A DNA stretch of 64,000 nucleotides from Alcaligenes ammonioxydans (GTDB taxonomy: Bacteria > Pseudomonadota > Gammaproteobacteria > Burkholderiales > Burkholderiaceae_B). This document shows, one piece after another, positions 17,101 through 25,727 of the stretch. The notes beneath the pieces were generated by a model that saw nothing but the letters and a program-made list of their open reading frames with translations, searched no databases and was not told the DNA's origin. The stretch covers positions 310,001 to 374,000 of the forward strand of contig NZ_CP049362.1 in the NCBI RefSeq assembly GCF_019343455.1. Reading direction: 5' to 3'. Each line of letters opens with the position of its first letter. The first letter of the stretch is position 1. The position numbers and the translations under genes are program-made.

Positions 17101-17868
17101 ATGCAGCTTGAACACCTAGACTATCTTTCGCCTTTGGGGCGTCATTATCGCCTGACCCTGGCCGTCCCCCTGGGCTCGGCCCCGGAAAGCGGCTGGCCGC
17201 TGGCCTGCGTGCTGGACCAGACGCAGTTTCAGGCGGTGCTGGCCGCCGTACCCGGTGCGGCGCCTCTGTGCGGTGCGGTGCTGGGCGTGGACTATGTCCA
17301 GGAAAATTGGCGCGATCAGGATTACACGCCCGGACCCGAGGGCGAAGCCGGGCGTGCCGATGATTTCCGGGTCTTGCTGCGCGATGTGTTTCTGCCCTGG
17401 GCGCACGGCAGGGCGCAACTGGATCCGCAACGCCGCTTGTTGTGCGGCCATTCGCTGGCCGGTTTGTTTGCCTTGCATGCGTTGGTGCACGAACCAGGCC
17501 TGTTCCAGGCCATGGCGGTATCCAGCCCTTCGGTGTGGTGGGGGGACGCCTATCTGGCCCGATTGCTGGCGCAGCCCCTGCCGCCGGCGGCCTTGACCGT
17601 GCCGGTGTCGATCACGGTCGGCGAATACGAACAGCGCCTGGGACCGGCCGAAGAGGCCCTGCCGGAACCGGCCCGCGAGCAGCGGCGTCAGCGTCTGCTG
17701 GAGCGCCGCATGGTCGATGGCGCGCGCGAGCTGGCGCAGGAGCTGGCTCAGCATCAGGGTGGGGAACCGCGCTTTCGCATGATACCGGGCTGCAATCACA
17801 GTCAGTCCGGTTGGGTCGCCTTGCCGCAAGGCTGTCTGGAATGGCTGGCTGATGTGTGGCCTCGCTGA
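17101..17868 (+). CDS. Second siderophore-type esterase, enterochelin-esterase-like
   Basis: 255-residue alpha/beta hydrolase of the Fes/IroE-like putative esterase family. The nucleophile Ser118 is in CGHSLAG, SSPSVWW follows, and a C-terminal CNHSQ supplies the likely His. It is only distantly similar to the esterase at 13243, so this is not a recent duplication. It is transcribed divergently from the ferric-siderophore permease across the Fur-box-like site. No Shine-Dalgarno is visible ahead of this ATG, and upstream in-frame codons overlap the operator. It may act on the ferric siderophore, or on the apo form, complementing the other esterase. Confidence 0.82.
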   Translation: MQLEHLDYLSPLGRHYRLTLAVPLGSAPESGWPLACVLDQTQFQAVLAAVPGAAPLCGAVLGVDYVQENWRDQDYTPGPEGEAGRADDFRVLLRDVFLPWAHGRAQLDPQRRLLCGHSLAGLFALHALVHEPGLFQAMAVSSPSVWWGDAYLARLLAQPLPPAALTVPVSITVGEYEQRLGPAEEALPEPAREQRRQRLLERRMVDGARELAQELAQHQGGEPRFRMIPGCNHSQSGWVALPQGCLEWLADVWPR

Positions 17869-18242
17869 TCTTGTTTAGCTGAGCCGCTGTTTTGCTGCTG
17901 CGCTTGGCGAGGGCGCCGTGCTTGATGCCTTGTGCAAGCCGTCGTTCCCACGCGAAGGAAGGCAGTGTGACGGTTTCCTCGAGGCGGACCGCGTATGTGA
18001 TTGGCTCTGCGCCATCCGCTGCGAGCCCAGTTTACTTTCTTTGCCTGCTTTGACTCGTTTGCTTGATGATTGTGGGCGGGGATTGTCCTATGTTTTCTTG
18101 CCCTCAATGACGTTTATTACGGTGATTGCCTGTATTCTCTGAACGTCCTAGAGCAGACCCGTATAATGCTGCTCATGCTTGCTGGAACCGGCTTTTCTGC
18201 CTTTCTCGTTCTCTTCTTCCCGTATTTTCAGGTCCCCGCCCT
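17869..18242 (+). promoter_or_regulatory. Intergenic region with helicase promoter
   Basis: 374 bases without a convincing gene. A perfect TATAAT at 18162-18167 with a weak CTGAAC 17 bases upstream is the likely promoter of the helicase gene and would leave a leader of about 70 bases. No strong terminator for the esterase gene was found, and the rest shows no repeat or RNA signature I can defend. Confidence 0.5.
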
Positions 18243-21200
18243 ATGGCTGCGCGTCGCGCTTCGTCCGTTTCCGATTCTCCCGTCCCCACTCAAGCGGGCA
18301 TGCTGCTCCATCCTCAATGGCTGGACTACCCGCGCCTGGAAGGCGTGGCTCGTCAGGTCGCCAAGAAAGCGCGTTATCAGGACCGGTCAGGCATACGGCG
18401 GATATGGCTGAAAGCCTGGCGCCTGCCGCAGGATGCCGCTTTTTTCAATCAGATCATCGCTGCCGAACTGGGTTTGAAGGATGCGGACCAGCGCCTGGCG
18501 TCTCAAGGGGTGCCCGAGCTTGTGATTGGCATCTTGCGCTTGCTCTATCAGATGAGCGTGGACAAGCTGGAAGCGGATGCGTATGAAGCCTTGCGTGAGC
18601 AACTGCTTGAACAGCGCGGCCGCTTGGCCGGGGCGATCGCGTCCCAGTCTTTGCCCTTGAGCGAGAACTGGCCGGAAGCTGAGCGTGGATCACGTTTGCA
18701 AGCGCTGCTGCAGGCCTGGCAGAGCTTGCCCTTGGCACAAACCTATTTGTGGCAGTTACAGGCTGAACAGCGCGACCGCGAGCAGCGTAGTCAGCGTTGG
18801 GAGCAGGCCCAGAAAGAACGTGAACAGGCGCGGCAAAAAGAACAAAGCGACAAGCAGCGCAAGTTCGATCACGCACAGGAGCGTCTGACGGCATGGTTAA
18901 AAGAGCAAGGTTGCGAGCCGCAACGCATTACCCTGGAGGCTTTTGAGGGCCTGCAAGCCGGTGAGCCTGCTCATTGGTTCCTGACGGTGTATGGCCGCAA
19001 TGCCAGCGCCGCTGTGTTGGCCCAGGAATTCAAGCTGGATGCCCAGCAGCAGGAGTTTCTGTTGCAGGCACAAGCCCAGCGTCAGGAACGTCAGCGTGAG
19101 CAGCGCCAGCAACGTTGGGCTTGGGAGCAGGAGTGTATCGGTTCCGAAGAAACCATGGCCTTGCTGGGGATTACCCGTCAGGAGTATGAGCTGTGGCTGG
19201 CGGACCGCCGTTTGCCCAGTACCAAGCTGGAAGTGCGCAGCGCAGCCGCTGGAGGGCGTGACCGCGTCGCCCATCATCCGGATTTACTGGCTGCGATAGA
19301 TCAAAGCCAGATTGAACAATGGCGAGAACAGCACGCCAGTACCCTGAGCAATCGTGAACGAGCGCAGTATCAGCGAGCCGCTGACCGCGCCCGCACGCAA
19401 TGGCGTCAGCAACAAGTACTGAACCGGATCAGGACGCAGGAAGCGTGCGATTACGAGCTCGACCCGGAAGATCCGTTACGTCTGTGGTGGCACAAGGATG
19501 TGTGGCTGGCGGTGAATGTGCCCGTAGCGGGCGAGCGTCAGCATTGGCGCGCCAATGTACGCATGCAGGCGGCTGTGCCTTTGCCGCGTACTGGCTCGGA
19601 GCTGGATCGTCTGCCGGCGCGCGTGGCGGTCTTGTTCAATACGGCGGCTCAAAACCGTCTCTCCCAGCGTCTGGAAGATTCGCTGGATGCGTTTTTGCAA
19701 ACCCAGCGCCCCCTGATTGATGGCTCGTCGTTTCTGGAACTGGCCAAGGCCTTGCGCATGGCCTTGGAAGAGGGCATCGAGCAAAAGGAAATCGAGGCCG
19801 GAGATTTTGAGAAGCGTCTGCTCAATGGCCCGGTGCGCCGCATTCTGGAGAGTGTGGAGCAGCAGCGTGCCCAGGACTTGATGCGTCTGGGCGATTTCCC
19901 GGAAATGTTCAGTCTGGCTCGTGGCATACGACGTCACCTGGTGTTTCGTTTGGGGCCGACCAATTCGGGCAAGACTCACGAGGCCCTGGAAGCGTTGATG
20001 GAGGCCCGCTCGGGGGTTTACCTTGCGCCCTTGCGCCTGCTGGCCATGGAAGTGCGCGATCGCTTGATGAATGCGGGCATCCCCTGCAATCTGGTGACGG
20101 GCGAGGAGCGCGTGATGGTGCCCGGCGCCCAGCACACCGCCTGCACGGTCGAGATGATGGACCCCACGATGGAAGTGCGCGTGGCCGTCCTGGACGAGAT
20201 TCAAATGCTGCAAGACGAGCAGCGTGGCTGGGCCTGGACGGCAGCCTTGGTCGGTGTTCCGGCCCGTACCCTGTTTGTGTGTGGCGATGCCTCGGTGTTG
20301 CGCCCTTGTGAGCGGCTGGTGCGCTCCATGGAAGAGACCATGGAGCTGGAATTTACCGAACGCAAGACGCCACTGGAAGTGATGCCTTATCCGGTTGAGC
20401 CACCGCCCGCCACGGGCAGACAAGGGCGTCAACCTGCCGCCTGGCGTGGCCGCAAGGATCGTCAGCGTGAAGCGCAGGGAGTGTCCAAGGGCGATGCGGT
20501 GGTGGCCTTCACCCGTAAAGATGTGTTGACCTTGAGTGCCCGCTACCGCGCCCAAGGCTGGAAAGTGGCCACGATCTATGGTGCGCTGGCTCCGGAAGTG
20601 CGTCGTACCGAGTCCGAGCGCTTTTCCCAAGGCGAGGCCGATGTGCTGGTGGCGACCGATGCGATCGGCATGGGTCTGAACCTGCCGATTCGCCGTGTGC
20701 TGTTCTCCACAGTGCACAAGTTTGATGGCCGCTCCATGCGCGTCCTGAACGCCACCGAAATCCGCCAGATTGCCGGCCGTGCCGGCCGCTACGGTCTGTA
20801 CCCCAAAGGGTATGTGGGGGCGATGGACAAGCAGGACTTGAACCACATCCGTACGCAACTGCAAACTGAGGCACCCAGTGTGGATCTGCGTTTGCCCATC
20901 GCGCCCAGCCCCGAGCATGTCCAGGCGCTGGCGGCTTTGCTGGATAACAACAATATTGGCGCGGTGTTGCAGTATTTTGCCCAGAAGGTGGCCTCAGACA
21001 GTCCTTTGTTCCAGACGGCCGGCCTGAAAGATGCCATCGAGCTGGGTTTTTGGGTGGACCGCCTGGCACCGAAACTGGAGTTGCGCGAGAAGTTCACCTT
21101 TGCCTGTGCGCCGGTCTCGGTGGATAAAGATACCGAGCTGGATTATTTCAAACGTTGCCTGTCGGCCTATGTGGCGCAACGGCCGATGGCCCTGCCCCCG

Positions 21201-21443
21201 GCGCCCTCCTGGCTGAAGTCGGCCAGCCCCTCGCGTCTGGAGGATGCCGAATTGTTGAGCAAGCAGATCAGTCTGTACGCCTGGTTCAGCATGAAGTTTC
21301 CACAGGTGTTCGACCAAGGGCCCTGGCTGCCGGAAGTGCGCTCTCAAGTCAGCCGCTTTATTGAACGCAGTCTTTTGCACCAAAGCGGCTTTGGGCAGAC
21401 CAGCCGCGAGGCGTTTGGAACACCCTCGCCCGGCAAGCGCTGA
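18243..21443 (+). CDS. Suv3-like DExH-box RNA helicase with long N-terminal extension
   Basis: 1066-residue protein. The C-terminal half is a superfamily 2 helicase of the mitochondrial Suv3 type: motif I LGPTNSGKTHEALEAL (near 570), motif II DEIQM (651-655), then ATDAIGMGLNLPIRRV and the motif VI region RQIAGRAGRYG (about 845). Suv3 unwinds RNA ahead of a 3' exonuclease in the mitochondrial degradosome. The first 550 residues are unlike classical Suv3: a Gln/Arg/Glu-rich, probably coiled-coil segment around residues 190-300 (many REQRQQR-like repeats) and a possible DNA- or RNA-binding stretch around EETMALLGITRQEYELWLAD. The start at 18243 begins the first stable frame after the promoter. 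It stands alone, with no nuclease gene beside it. Confidence 0.85.
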   Translation: MAARRASSVSDSPVPTQAGMLLHPQWLDYPRLEGVARQVAKKARYQDRSGIRRIWLKAWRLPQDAAFFNQIIAAELGLKDADQRLASQGVPELVIGILRLLYQMSVDKLEADAYEALREQLLEQRGRLAGAIASQSLPLSENWPEAERGSRLQALLQAWQSLPLAQTYLWQLQAEQRDREQRSQRWEQAQKEREQARQKEQSDKQRKFDHAQERLTAWLKEQGCEPQRITLEAFEGLQAGEPAHWFLTVYGRNASAAVLAQEFKLDAQQQEFLLQAQAQRQERQREQRQQRWAWEQECIGSEETMALLGITRQEYELWLADRRLPSTKLEVRSAAAGGRDRVAHHPDLLAAIDQSQIEQWREQHASTLSNRERAQYQRAADRARTQWRQQQVLNRIRTQEACDYELDPEDPLRLWWHKDVWLAVNVPVAGERQHWRANVRMQAAVPLPRTGSELDRLPARVAVLFNTAAQNRLSQRLEDSLDAFLQTQRPLIDGSSFLELAKALRMALEEGIEQKEIEAGDFEKRLLNGPVRRILESVEQQRAQDLMRLGDFPEMFSLARGIRRHLVFRLGPTNSGKTHEALEALMEARSGVYLAPLRLLAMEVRDRLMNAGIPCNLVTGEERVMVPGAQHTACTVEMMDPTMEVRVAVLDEIQMLQDEQRGWAWTAALVGVPARTLFVCGDASVLRPCERLVRSMEETMELEFTERKTPLEVMPYPVEPPPATGRQGRQPAAWRGRKDRQREAQGVSKGDAVVAFTRKDVLTLSARYRAQGWKVATIYGALAPEVRRTESERFSQGEADVLVATDAIGMGLNLPIRRVLFSTVHKFDGRSMRVLNATEIRQIAGRAGRYGLYPKGYVGAMDKQDLNHIRTQLQTEAPSVDLRLPIAPSPEHVQALAALLDNNNIGAVLQYFAQKVASDSPLFQTAGLKDAIELGFWVDRLAPKLELREKFTFACAPVSVDKDTELDYFKRCLSAYVAQRPMALPPAPSWLKSASPSRLEDAELLSKQISLYAWFSMKFPQVFDQGPWLPEVRSQVSRFIERSLLHQSGFGQTSREAFGTPSPGKR

Positions 21444-21527
21444 ACCGGTTGTTAATCCCGGTGTCAGCGCGTTGGCCCGGGCGCCTCCCAGGGATTCGAT
21501 CCTGTCTGGGGCGTTTGATACACTATG

Positions 21528-21551
21528 CTCCGTACGGAGGTGTCCGTACGG
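21528..21551 (+). promoter_or_regulatory. Double palindrome upstream of the MFS pump
   Basis: CTCCGTACGGAG (21528-21539) is a perfect 12-base palindrome. Its core CCGTACGG recurs at 21544-21551, 14 bases further on. TTCGAT and TACACT with an 18-base spacer could be the promoter just upstream, so the pair would cover the transcription start. It is a candidate operator for a dimeric repressor controlling the efflux gene; no regulator gene is adjacent. Confidence 0.55.
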
Positions 21552-21623
21552 TCCGGTTAAGGGGTACCATGCCCCTATCCCTGCGCTGTTGTCTGGCGCC
21601 CTCCCTGTTTTCCAAAGCTATCT

Positions 21624-22811
21624 ATGAATTACCGCAAGCTGACCTTGGTGTTGGCGGCGTTGGCGATGCTGGGGCCTTTTGCTACCGATGCCTATCTGCC
21701 GTCCTTTCACCGCATTGGTGTCGAATTTTCTGTTGACCAGTCAATGGTTCAGCAGACCTTAAGTCTGTATCTGTTCGGTTTTGCTTTCATGAGCCTGTTC
21801 TGGGGCATGTTGTCTGACAGTTTTGGACGTCGCCCCGTGATTTTGGCCTCCCTGATCCTGTTTCTGATCGGTTCGATTGGCTCTGCACTGGCCCCCAGTT
21901 TTTCCTGGCTGCTGTTTTTCCGTATGGTGCAAGGCTGTTCAGCAGGAGCGGGCCGGGTGGTAGGCCAGGCCCTGGCACGAGACTGTGTGCAGGGCGTCAC
22001 GGCCCAGCGTTTGTTTGCCCATATCACGATGGTGTTCAGCCTGGCTCCGGCGATTGCTCCCGTGTTGGGCGGCTACTTAAGCAGCTACTCGGGCTGGCGC
22101 TCGGTATTTTGGATGCTCACGGTGCTGAGCGTCGCGCTGATCGCCGTGTGTTGGCGCCAGTTGCCTGAAACCTTGCCCGTGGCCTCCCGTCAGCCCTTGA
22201 AGTTGGGGGTTATTCTGGCTAATTACGTGCGCGCTTTGAGCAATGGCCGCTTTGTGTTGGCGATCTCGGCGATTGCCTTCGCATTTGGCGGTTTTGCCTT
22301 GTACATTTCGTCGGCAGCCAGCTTTGTGATTGGCGTATTGGGACTGACGGAGACGGCATTTGCCTGGCTGTTTCTGCCCTTTATTGGTGGCATGCTGGGT
22401 GGCTCGATAATCAATGCGCGTTTTGCCGAGAAGCTGGCCCCGGCGCGCATGATCCGCCTGGGCCTGGGCTTGATGCTGGGAGGGGCGGCATTTAACACGG
22501 TGTACAACCTGCTGTTTCAGGCAGAGGTGCCCTGGGCGGTGATGCCGATTTTTGTCTATGCCTTTGGCATGTCCATGGCCTTGCCAGGCATGACCGTGGT
22601 GACGTTGGGGACATTTCCCAGCATGCGCGGCCTGGCCTCCTCGGTACAAAGTGCCTGGCAAATGCTCTTGTTTGCTACCGTGTCCGGCGTAGTGGCCCCG
22701 CTCCTGTTTGAGAGCGGTTTGTTGCTGGCGCTGGGCATGCTGGCGGCAGCGGCCTTGTCAGCCGGTTTTTGGTGGTGCAGCCAGTTCCGTTCTCAGTGCA
22801 AGCGGGCCTGA
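21624..22811 (+). CDS. Bcr/CflA-family MFS multidrug efflux pump
   Basis: 395-residue inner-membrane drug:proton antiporter with 12 predicted spans. The family pattern is clear: LTLVLAALAMLGPFATDAYL at the N-terminus, the motif-A loop GMLSDSFGRRPVILASL (about 62-78) and GCSAGAGRVVGQALARDC. Bcr-type pumps export bicyclomycin, sulfonamides, chloramphenicol or peptides. The gene is monocistronic and ends seven bases before the convergent DMT gene. The double CCGTACGG palindrome upstream suggests inducible expression. Confidence 0.92.
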   Translation: MNYRKLTLVLAALAMLGPFATDAYLPSFHRIGVEFSVDQSMVQQTLSLYLFGFAFMSLFWGMLSDSFGRRPVILASLILFLIGSIGSALAPSFSWLLFFRMVQGCSAGAGRVVGQALARDCVQGVTAQRLFAHITMVFSLAPAIAPVLGGYLSSYSGWRSVFWMLTVLSVALIAVCWRQLPETLPVASRQPLKLGVILANYVRALSNGRFVLAISAIAFAFGGFALYISSAASFVIGVLGLTETAFAWLFLPFIGGMLGGSIINARFAEKLAPARMIRLGLGLMLGGAAFNTVYNLLFQAEVPWAVMPIFVYAFGMSMALPGMTVVTLGTFPSMRGLASSVQSAWQMLLFATVSGVVAPLLFESGLLLALGMLAAAALSAGFWWCSQFRSQCKRA

Positions 22812-22818
22812 GTCGGCT

Positions 22819-23391
22819 TCAGGCGCGGGGCGGCGTGTTGGTTGGCGACTCTCGGGCTATCGCCTGATTCTCTGGCAGAGCTTCGCCGTGCTCGGCTGTG
22901 GCGTCTGGGCCCGAGGCCTTGCCGGTGGGTGCCGAGGGGGTAAACCATTGCACCAGTCCCACTCCGGCCAGAATCAGCAGCACGCCCAGGATGCGGCCCA
23001 TAGGTACGGGACGGGGATTCAAACCCATCAGGCCATAGTGGTCGATCAGCATGGAGCTGAGCATTTGCCCGGCCACGACGCACACAATAAAGCTGGCCGC
23101 GCCCATTCGTGGGGTCAGGATCAAGGCCGCGCTGATGTAGATCACCCCGCCAATTCCGCCCGTCCAAACCCACCAGGGCGCCTGGGCCAATTGTGCGGTC
23201 ACCGGTGCGGGGGCGCGCATCAGCCAAAGCGTGGGCAGAACCAAGGCGGCGCTGATGGACAGGGACACGAGCGTGGCCCAGAGTGGGTGACCTAGCATTT
23301 TTCCCAGGATGGCATTGCTGGCAGCCTGGAACGGCACCACCGTTCCCGCAAAAACAGCCACGAACAGGCTTATCAAAGCGGTACCGGACAT
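22819..23391 (-). CDS. DMT-family membrane protein (DUF606/YdcZ type)
   Basis: 190-residue protein with five hydrophobic segments and a hydrophilic C-terminal tail rich in Pro, Glu and Ala. ALISLFVAVFAGTVVPFQAA and MGAASFIVCVVAGQMLSSML are typical of the DUF606 half-size drug/metabolite transporters, which probably act as dimers. The ATG at 23391 has GGAGAG at the right distance; an upstream TTG is possible. It is divergent from a LysR gene across a symmetric operator, so that regulator probably controls it. Confidence 0.83.
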   Translation of the reverse strand: MSGTALISLFVAVFAGTVVPFQAASNAILGKMLGHPLWATLVSLSISAALVLPTLWLMRAPAPVTAQLAQAPWWVWTGGIGGVIYISAALILTPRMGAASFIVCVVAGQMLSSMLIDHYGLMGLNPRPVPMGRILGVLLILAGVGLVQWFTPSAPTGKASGPDATAEHGEALPENQAIARESPTNTPPRA

Positions 23392-23425
23392 AGACAACTC
23401 TCCATAGAAGGTAAAACCTTATCTT

Positions 23426-23460
23426 GCACTATTCGTAAAACTTATTGAAATTGATAGTGC
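23426..23460. promoter_or_regulatory. LysR-type operator between divergent genes
   Basis: Perfect inverted repeat GCACTAT-N21-ATAGTGC centred between the DMT gene and the LysR gene. A tandem GTAAAAC (23411 and 23435) overlaps it. Position and size fit binding by the adjacent LysR protein. Confidence 0.5.
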
Positions 23461-23480
23461 GCACAGTCATTATTCGTTCT

Positions 23481-24383
23481 ATGGATGAGCTACGTCGTAT
23501 AGACCTGAATCTGATGCTAAGCCTGCATGCCTTGTTGACGGAGCAGCATGTGACGCGTGCTGCCCATCGACTGCATAAAAGCCAACCTGCGGTCAGTCAC
23601 GCCTTGGCGCACTTGCGCCAGGTGTTTAACGATCCCTTGCTGATACGTCGAGGCTCGCGGCTGGAGCTGACAGCGATGGCGCTGCAATTGCAGCGTCCCT
23701 TGGAACAGGCTTTGCAGCAGCTCAATGCTTTGCTGGATACGGGGGGCTTTGACCCGGTCAGCGAGCAACGTGAATTTCGTCTGGCCATGTCTGATTACGG
23801 TGCGCAAATCGTACTGCCGCCCCTGATGCGACGTTTACGACAGCAGGCACCGGGGATTCGGCTGGCGGTAAGCCAGGCCAGCCGCGAGGCCATGCTGGCC
23901 CAACTCAGTGATGGTGAGATTGATCTGGCCTTTGGCGTGTTCTCGGAAATGGCGGCCAGCTTGCAGGCGCAGACTTTGTTTGATGAGCATTTGATCTGCA
24001 TCGCTGATCAAGCCAGCCTGAGCGGCGGGCAGCCCCTGGGCCTGGACGAGTGGTTGCAGCGTCCACATGTGTTGCTGGCCATGCGCCCCGGCGGCGAGAG
24101 CGAGGTCGACAAGGCCTTGAGCCAGCATGGCCTGCACCGGCAGATTGTGCTTTCCTTGCCGCACTGGAGTGCAGCGGCCCAGGTGCTGGAGGGCACGGAC
24201 TTGATCCTGACAGTCTCCAGTCGTAGTGCCGAGCATTTACGCGATCAGGCCAGACTGGTGTTTTTCCAGCCCCCCCTGCCCATTCCCCCCGTCTTGTTTC
24301 AGCAAGTCTGGCATCGTCGCCGCCACACTGACCCAGCCCACGCCTGGTTGCGCCAGCAGGTGATGCAGTGCTGCCAAACCTAG
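23481..24383 (+). CDS. LysR-family transcriptional regulator
   Basis: 300-residue regulator. The N-terminal winged helix-turn-helix (about 1-65) includes HVTRAAHRLHKSQPAVSHAL and is followed by a substrate-binding domain from about residue 90. It begins DELRRIDLNLMLSLHALL, which is typical of the NodD/PcpR/LinR-like subgroup. The start at 23481 is chosen because the upstream in-frame codons lie in the operator. It is divergent from the DMT exporter and probably autoregulated. The inducer is unknown. Confidence 0.9.
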   Translation: MDELRRIDLNLMLSLHALLTEQHVTRAAHRLHKSQPAVSHALAHLRQVFNDPLLIRRGSRLELTAMALQLQRPLEQALQQLNALLDTGGFDPVSEQREFRLAMSDYGAQIVLPPLMRRLRQQAPGIRLAVSQASREAMLAQLSDGEIDLAFGVFSEMAASLQAQTLFDEHLICIADQASLSGGQPLGLDEWLQRPHVLLAMRPGGESEVDKALSQHGLHRQIVLSLPHWSAAAQVLEGTDLILTVSSRSAEHLRDQARLVFFQPPLPIPPVLFQQVWHRRRHTDPAHAWLRQQVMQCCQT

Positions 24384-24402
24384 GCTTTACCCTTTATGAC
24401 GG

Positions 24403-24492
24403 CCTATCGCTTGACGATAGGGCCTGCAGTTTCCGACAATTTACGCTTACCGTTGAATTTCGCTTTTTATCCGTTTAAACGACGGGATAAAA
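24403..24492. other. Two inverted repeats upstream of fecR
   Basis: CCTATCG-CTTGA-CGATAGG (24403-24421) lies just past the LysR stop but lacks a T tract. TTTTATCC-GTTTAAACGACG-GGATAAAA (24465-24492), with GTTTAAAC itself palindromic, is followed at 50 bases by fecR. The first may be a weak terminator; the second may be an operator or an mRNA leader hairpin. Confidence 0.4.
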
Positions 24493-24544
24493 CGTTTGGA
24501 TGACGCTCTGCGACCGGTGTGTCGCGTTTTTTTACTCATTGTTG

Positions 24545-25519
24545 ATGAACCCCGCTACTGCCTTGAATCTGGATGAAGACACCTTGCACAAAGAGGCACG
24601 AGCTTGGGTCAGCCGCCTGAAAACGTCCTCGCTGACCTCTCGTCAGGCTCGGGAGCTGCGCCGCTGGTGTGGCCGCAGCCCTTCCCATGCGTCCGCCTTT
24701 GCTCATGCTCGCGAACTGTGGGATGCCATGCCCCAGCATCGCGAAGACTGGCTACGTGAGGCCAAGCTGACCCAAAAACGTGGCCATCGGCCTTTGCGCC
24801 GTGCCTTGCTGGGCGGCCTGCTGCTGGGTGGCGGTTTATACCTGGTCGCCAGGCCACCGTTGCAACTGTGGCCCTCGCTGGCAGATTTGCGTGCCGATTA
24901 CCGTACCGGTGCGGGTGAGCAGCGGCGCGTGCAGTTGCTCGATCATGTCTGGCTGGACATGAATACGCGCAGTCGTTTGAATGTCAGCGATGATCCACAT
25001 CTGGGCCGGGTCGTGGCCTTGCTTGAGGGCGAAGTGGAAGTGCGCCAGTCCGAACGTTCGGCATCGGTCTGTACCGTGTTTGCTGGTGCCGGGTCCATTC
25101 AGACCTTTAACGGCCGCAGCAATATTCGTTATGTGAATGGCGAAACCGAGGTGACGTGTTTGTCAGGCAGCGCCCAGGTGGATTTCGGTGGACAGGGTTA
25201 TCGTCTGGCGGCCGGCGAGAGGCTGGTCTACGGACGCCACACCATCAGCGCGGTGCAAACCGTTCTGGAGAAGGATTTTCCTGCCTGGCGCCAGGGCCGG
25301 CTGGTCTTTCATGAACAGCCCTTGTCCCAGGTGGTGGCCGAGCTGAACCGATATTGGGCCGGGCACGTGATTCTACGGGACGCGTCCTTGGGTTCTATCC
25401 TGGTCAGCTTCGGGGTCAGTCTGGATAATTTGTCGGAGGCGCTGGACATCTTGCAGCAGCTCTACGGTCTGGATGCAATGCGTCTTCCCGGCGGGATTGC
25501 TCTGCTAAGTCGCGCCTGA
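24545..25519 (+). CDS. FecR-family anti-sigma / signal transducer, orphan
   Basis: 324-residue inner-membrane protein of the FecR family. The N-terminal DUF4880-like region (EARAWVSRLKTSSLTSRQAR, about 15-34, with RRWCGRSPSHASAF) binds the ECF sigma factor. A single membrane span follows near 82-100 (LLGGLLLGGGLYLV), then the FecR domain (about 110-230) and a C-terminal STN/DUF4974-like segment that contacts the TonB-receptor signalling domain. Normally fecR sits between fecI and a TonB-dependent receptor gene. Neither is here: the neighbours are a LysR gene and a convergent terC-like gene. It must work with partners elsewhere, or is a remnant. Confidence 0.88.
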   Translation: MNPATALNLDEDTLHKEARAWVSRLKTSSLTSRQARELRRWCGRSPSHASAFAHARELWDAMPQHREDWLREAKLTQKRGHRPLRRALLGGLLLGGGLYLVARPPLQLWPSLADLRADYRTGAGEQRRVQLLDHVWLDMNTRSRLNVSDDPHLGRVVALLEGEVEVRQSERSASVCTVFAGAGSIQTFNGRSNIRYVNGETEVTCLSGSAQVDFGGQGYRLAAGERLVYGRHTISAVQTVLEKDFPAWRQGRLVFHEQPLSQVVAELNRYWAGHVILRDASLGSILVSFGVSLDNLSEALDILQQLYGLDAMRLPGGIALLSRA

Positions 25520-25559
25520 TTTTGGTACGCCCCCCTTGTCCTCGTCACAACAGGGCAGC

Positions 25560-25583
25560 GAATGCCGGTCGCTGCCGGCATTC
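25560..25583. other. Hairpin after fecR
   Basis: GAATGCCGG-N6-CCGGCATTC, nine paired bases with no T tract, 41 bases after the fecR stop. It may help protect the 3' end. Confidence 0.4.
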
Positions 25584-25630
25584 GTGAACAACAAGAGCTA
25601 CATACAGCGCAGAGGATGCCTGTCATAGGT

Positions 25631-25661
25631 AACAAGGCCAGGGTAATACCCTGGCCTTGTT
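25631..25661. terminator. Bidirectional terminator between fecR and the convergent terC-like gene
   Basis: A 15-base perfect inverted repeat, AACAAGGCCAGGGTA then TACCCTGGCCTTGTT with one base between. Both ends are flanked by short T-containing runs, and it sits between two convergent genes. Confidence 0.65.
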
Positions 25662-25727
25662 TGCTTGCGACCTGGAGGCGTTCCTGCAGACCCGCTCCAG
25701 TACGGCCGCTGTGTAGCGTGGTCGCCC

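Noticed and set aside
19476..20918. 480-codon minus-strand frame inside the helicase gene
   Set aside because: Opposite-strand shadow of the Suv3-like core in GC-rich DNA; no domain.
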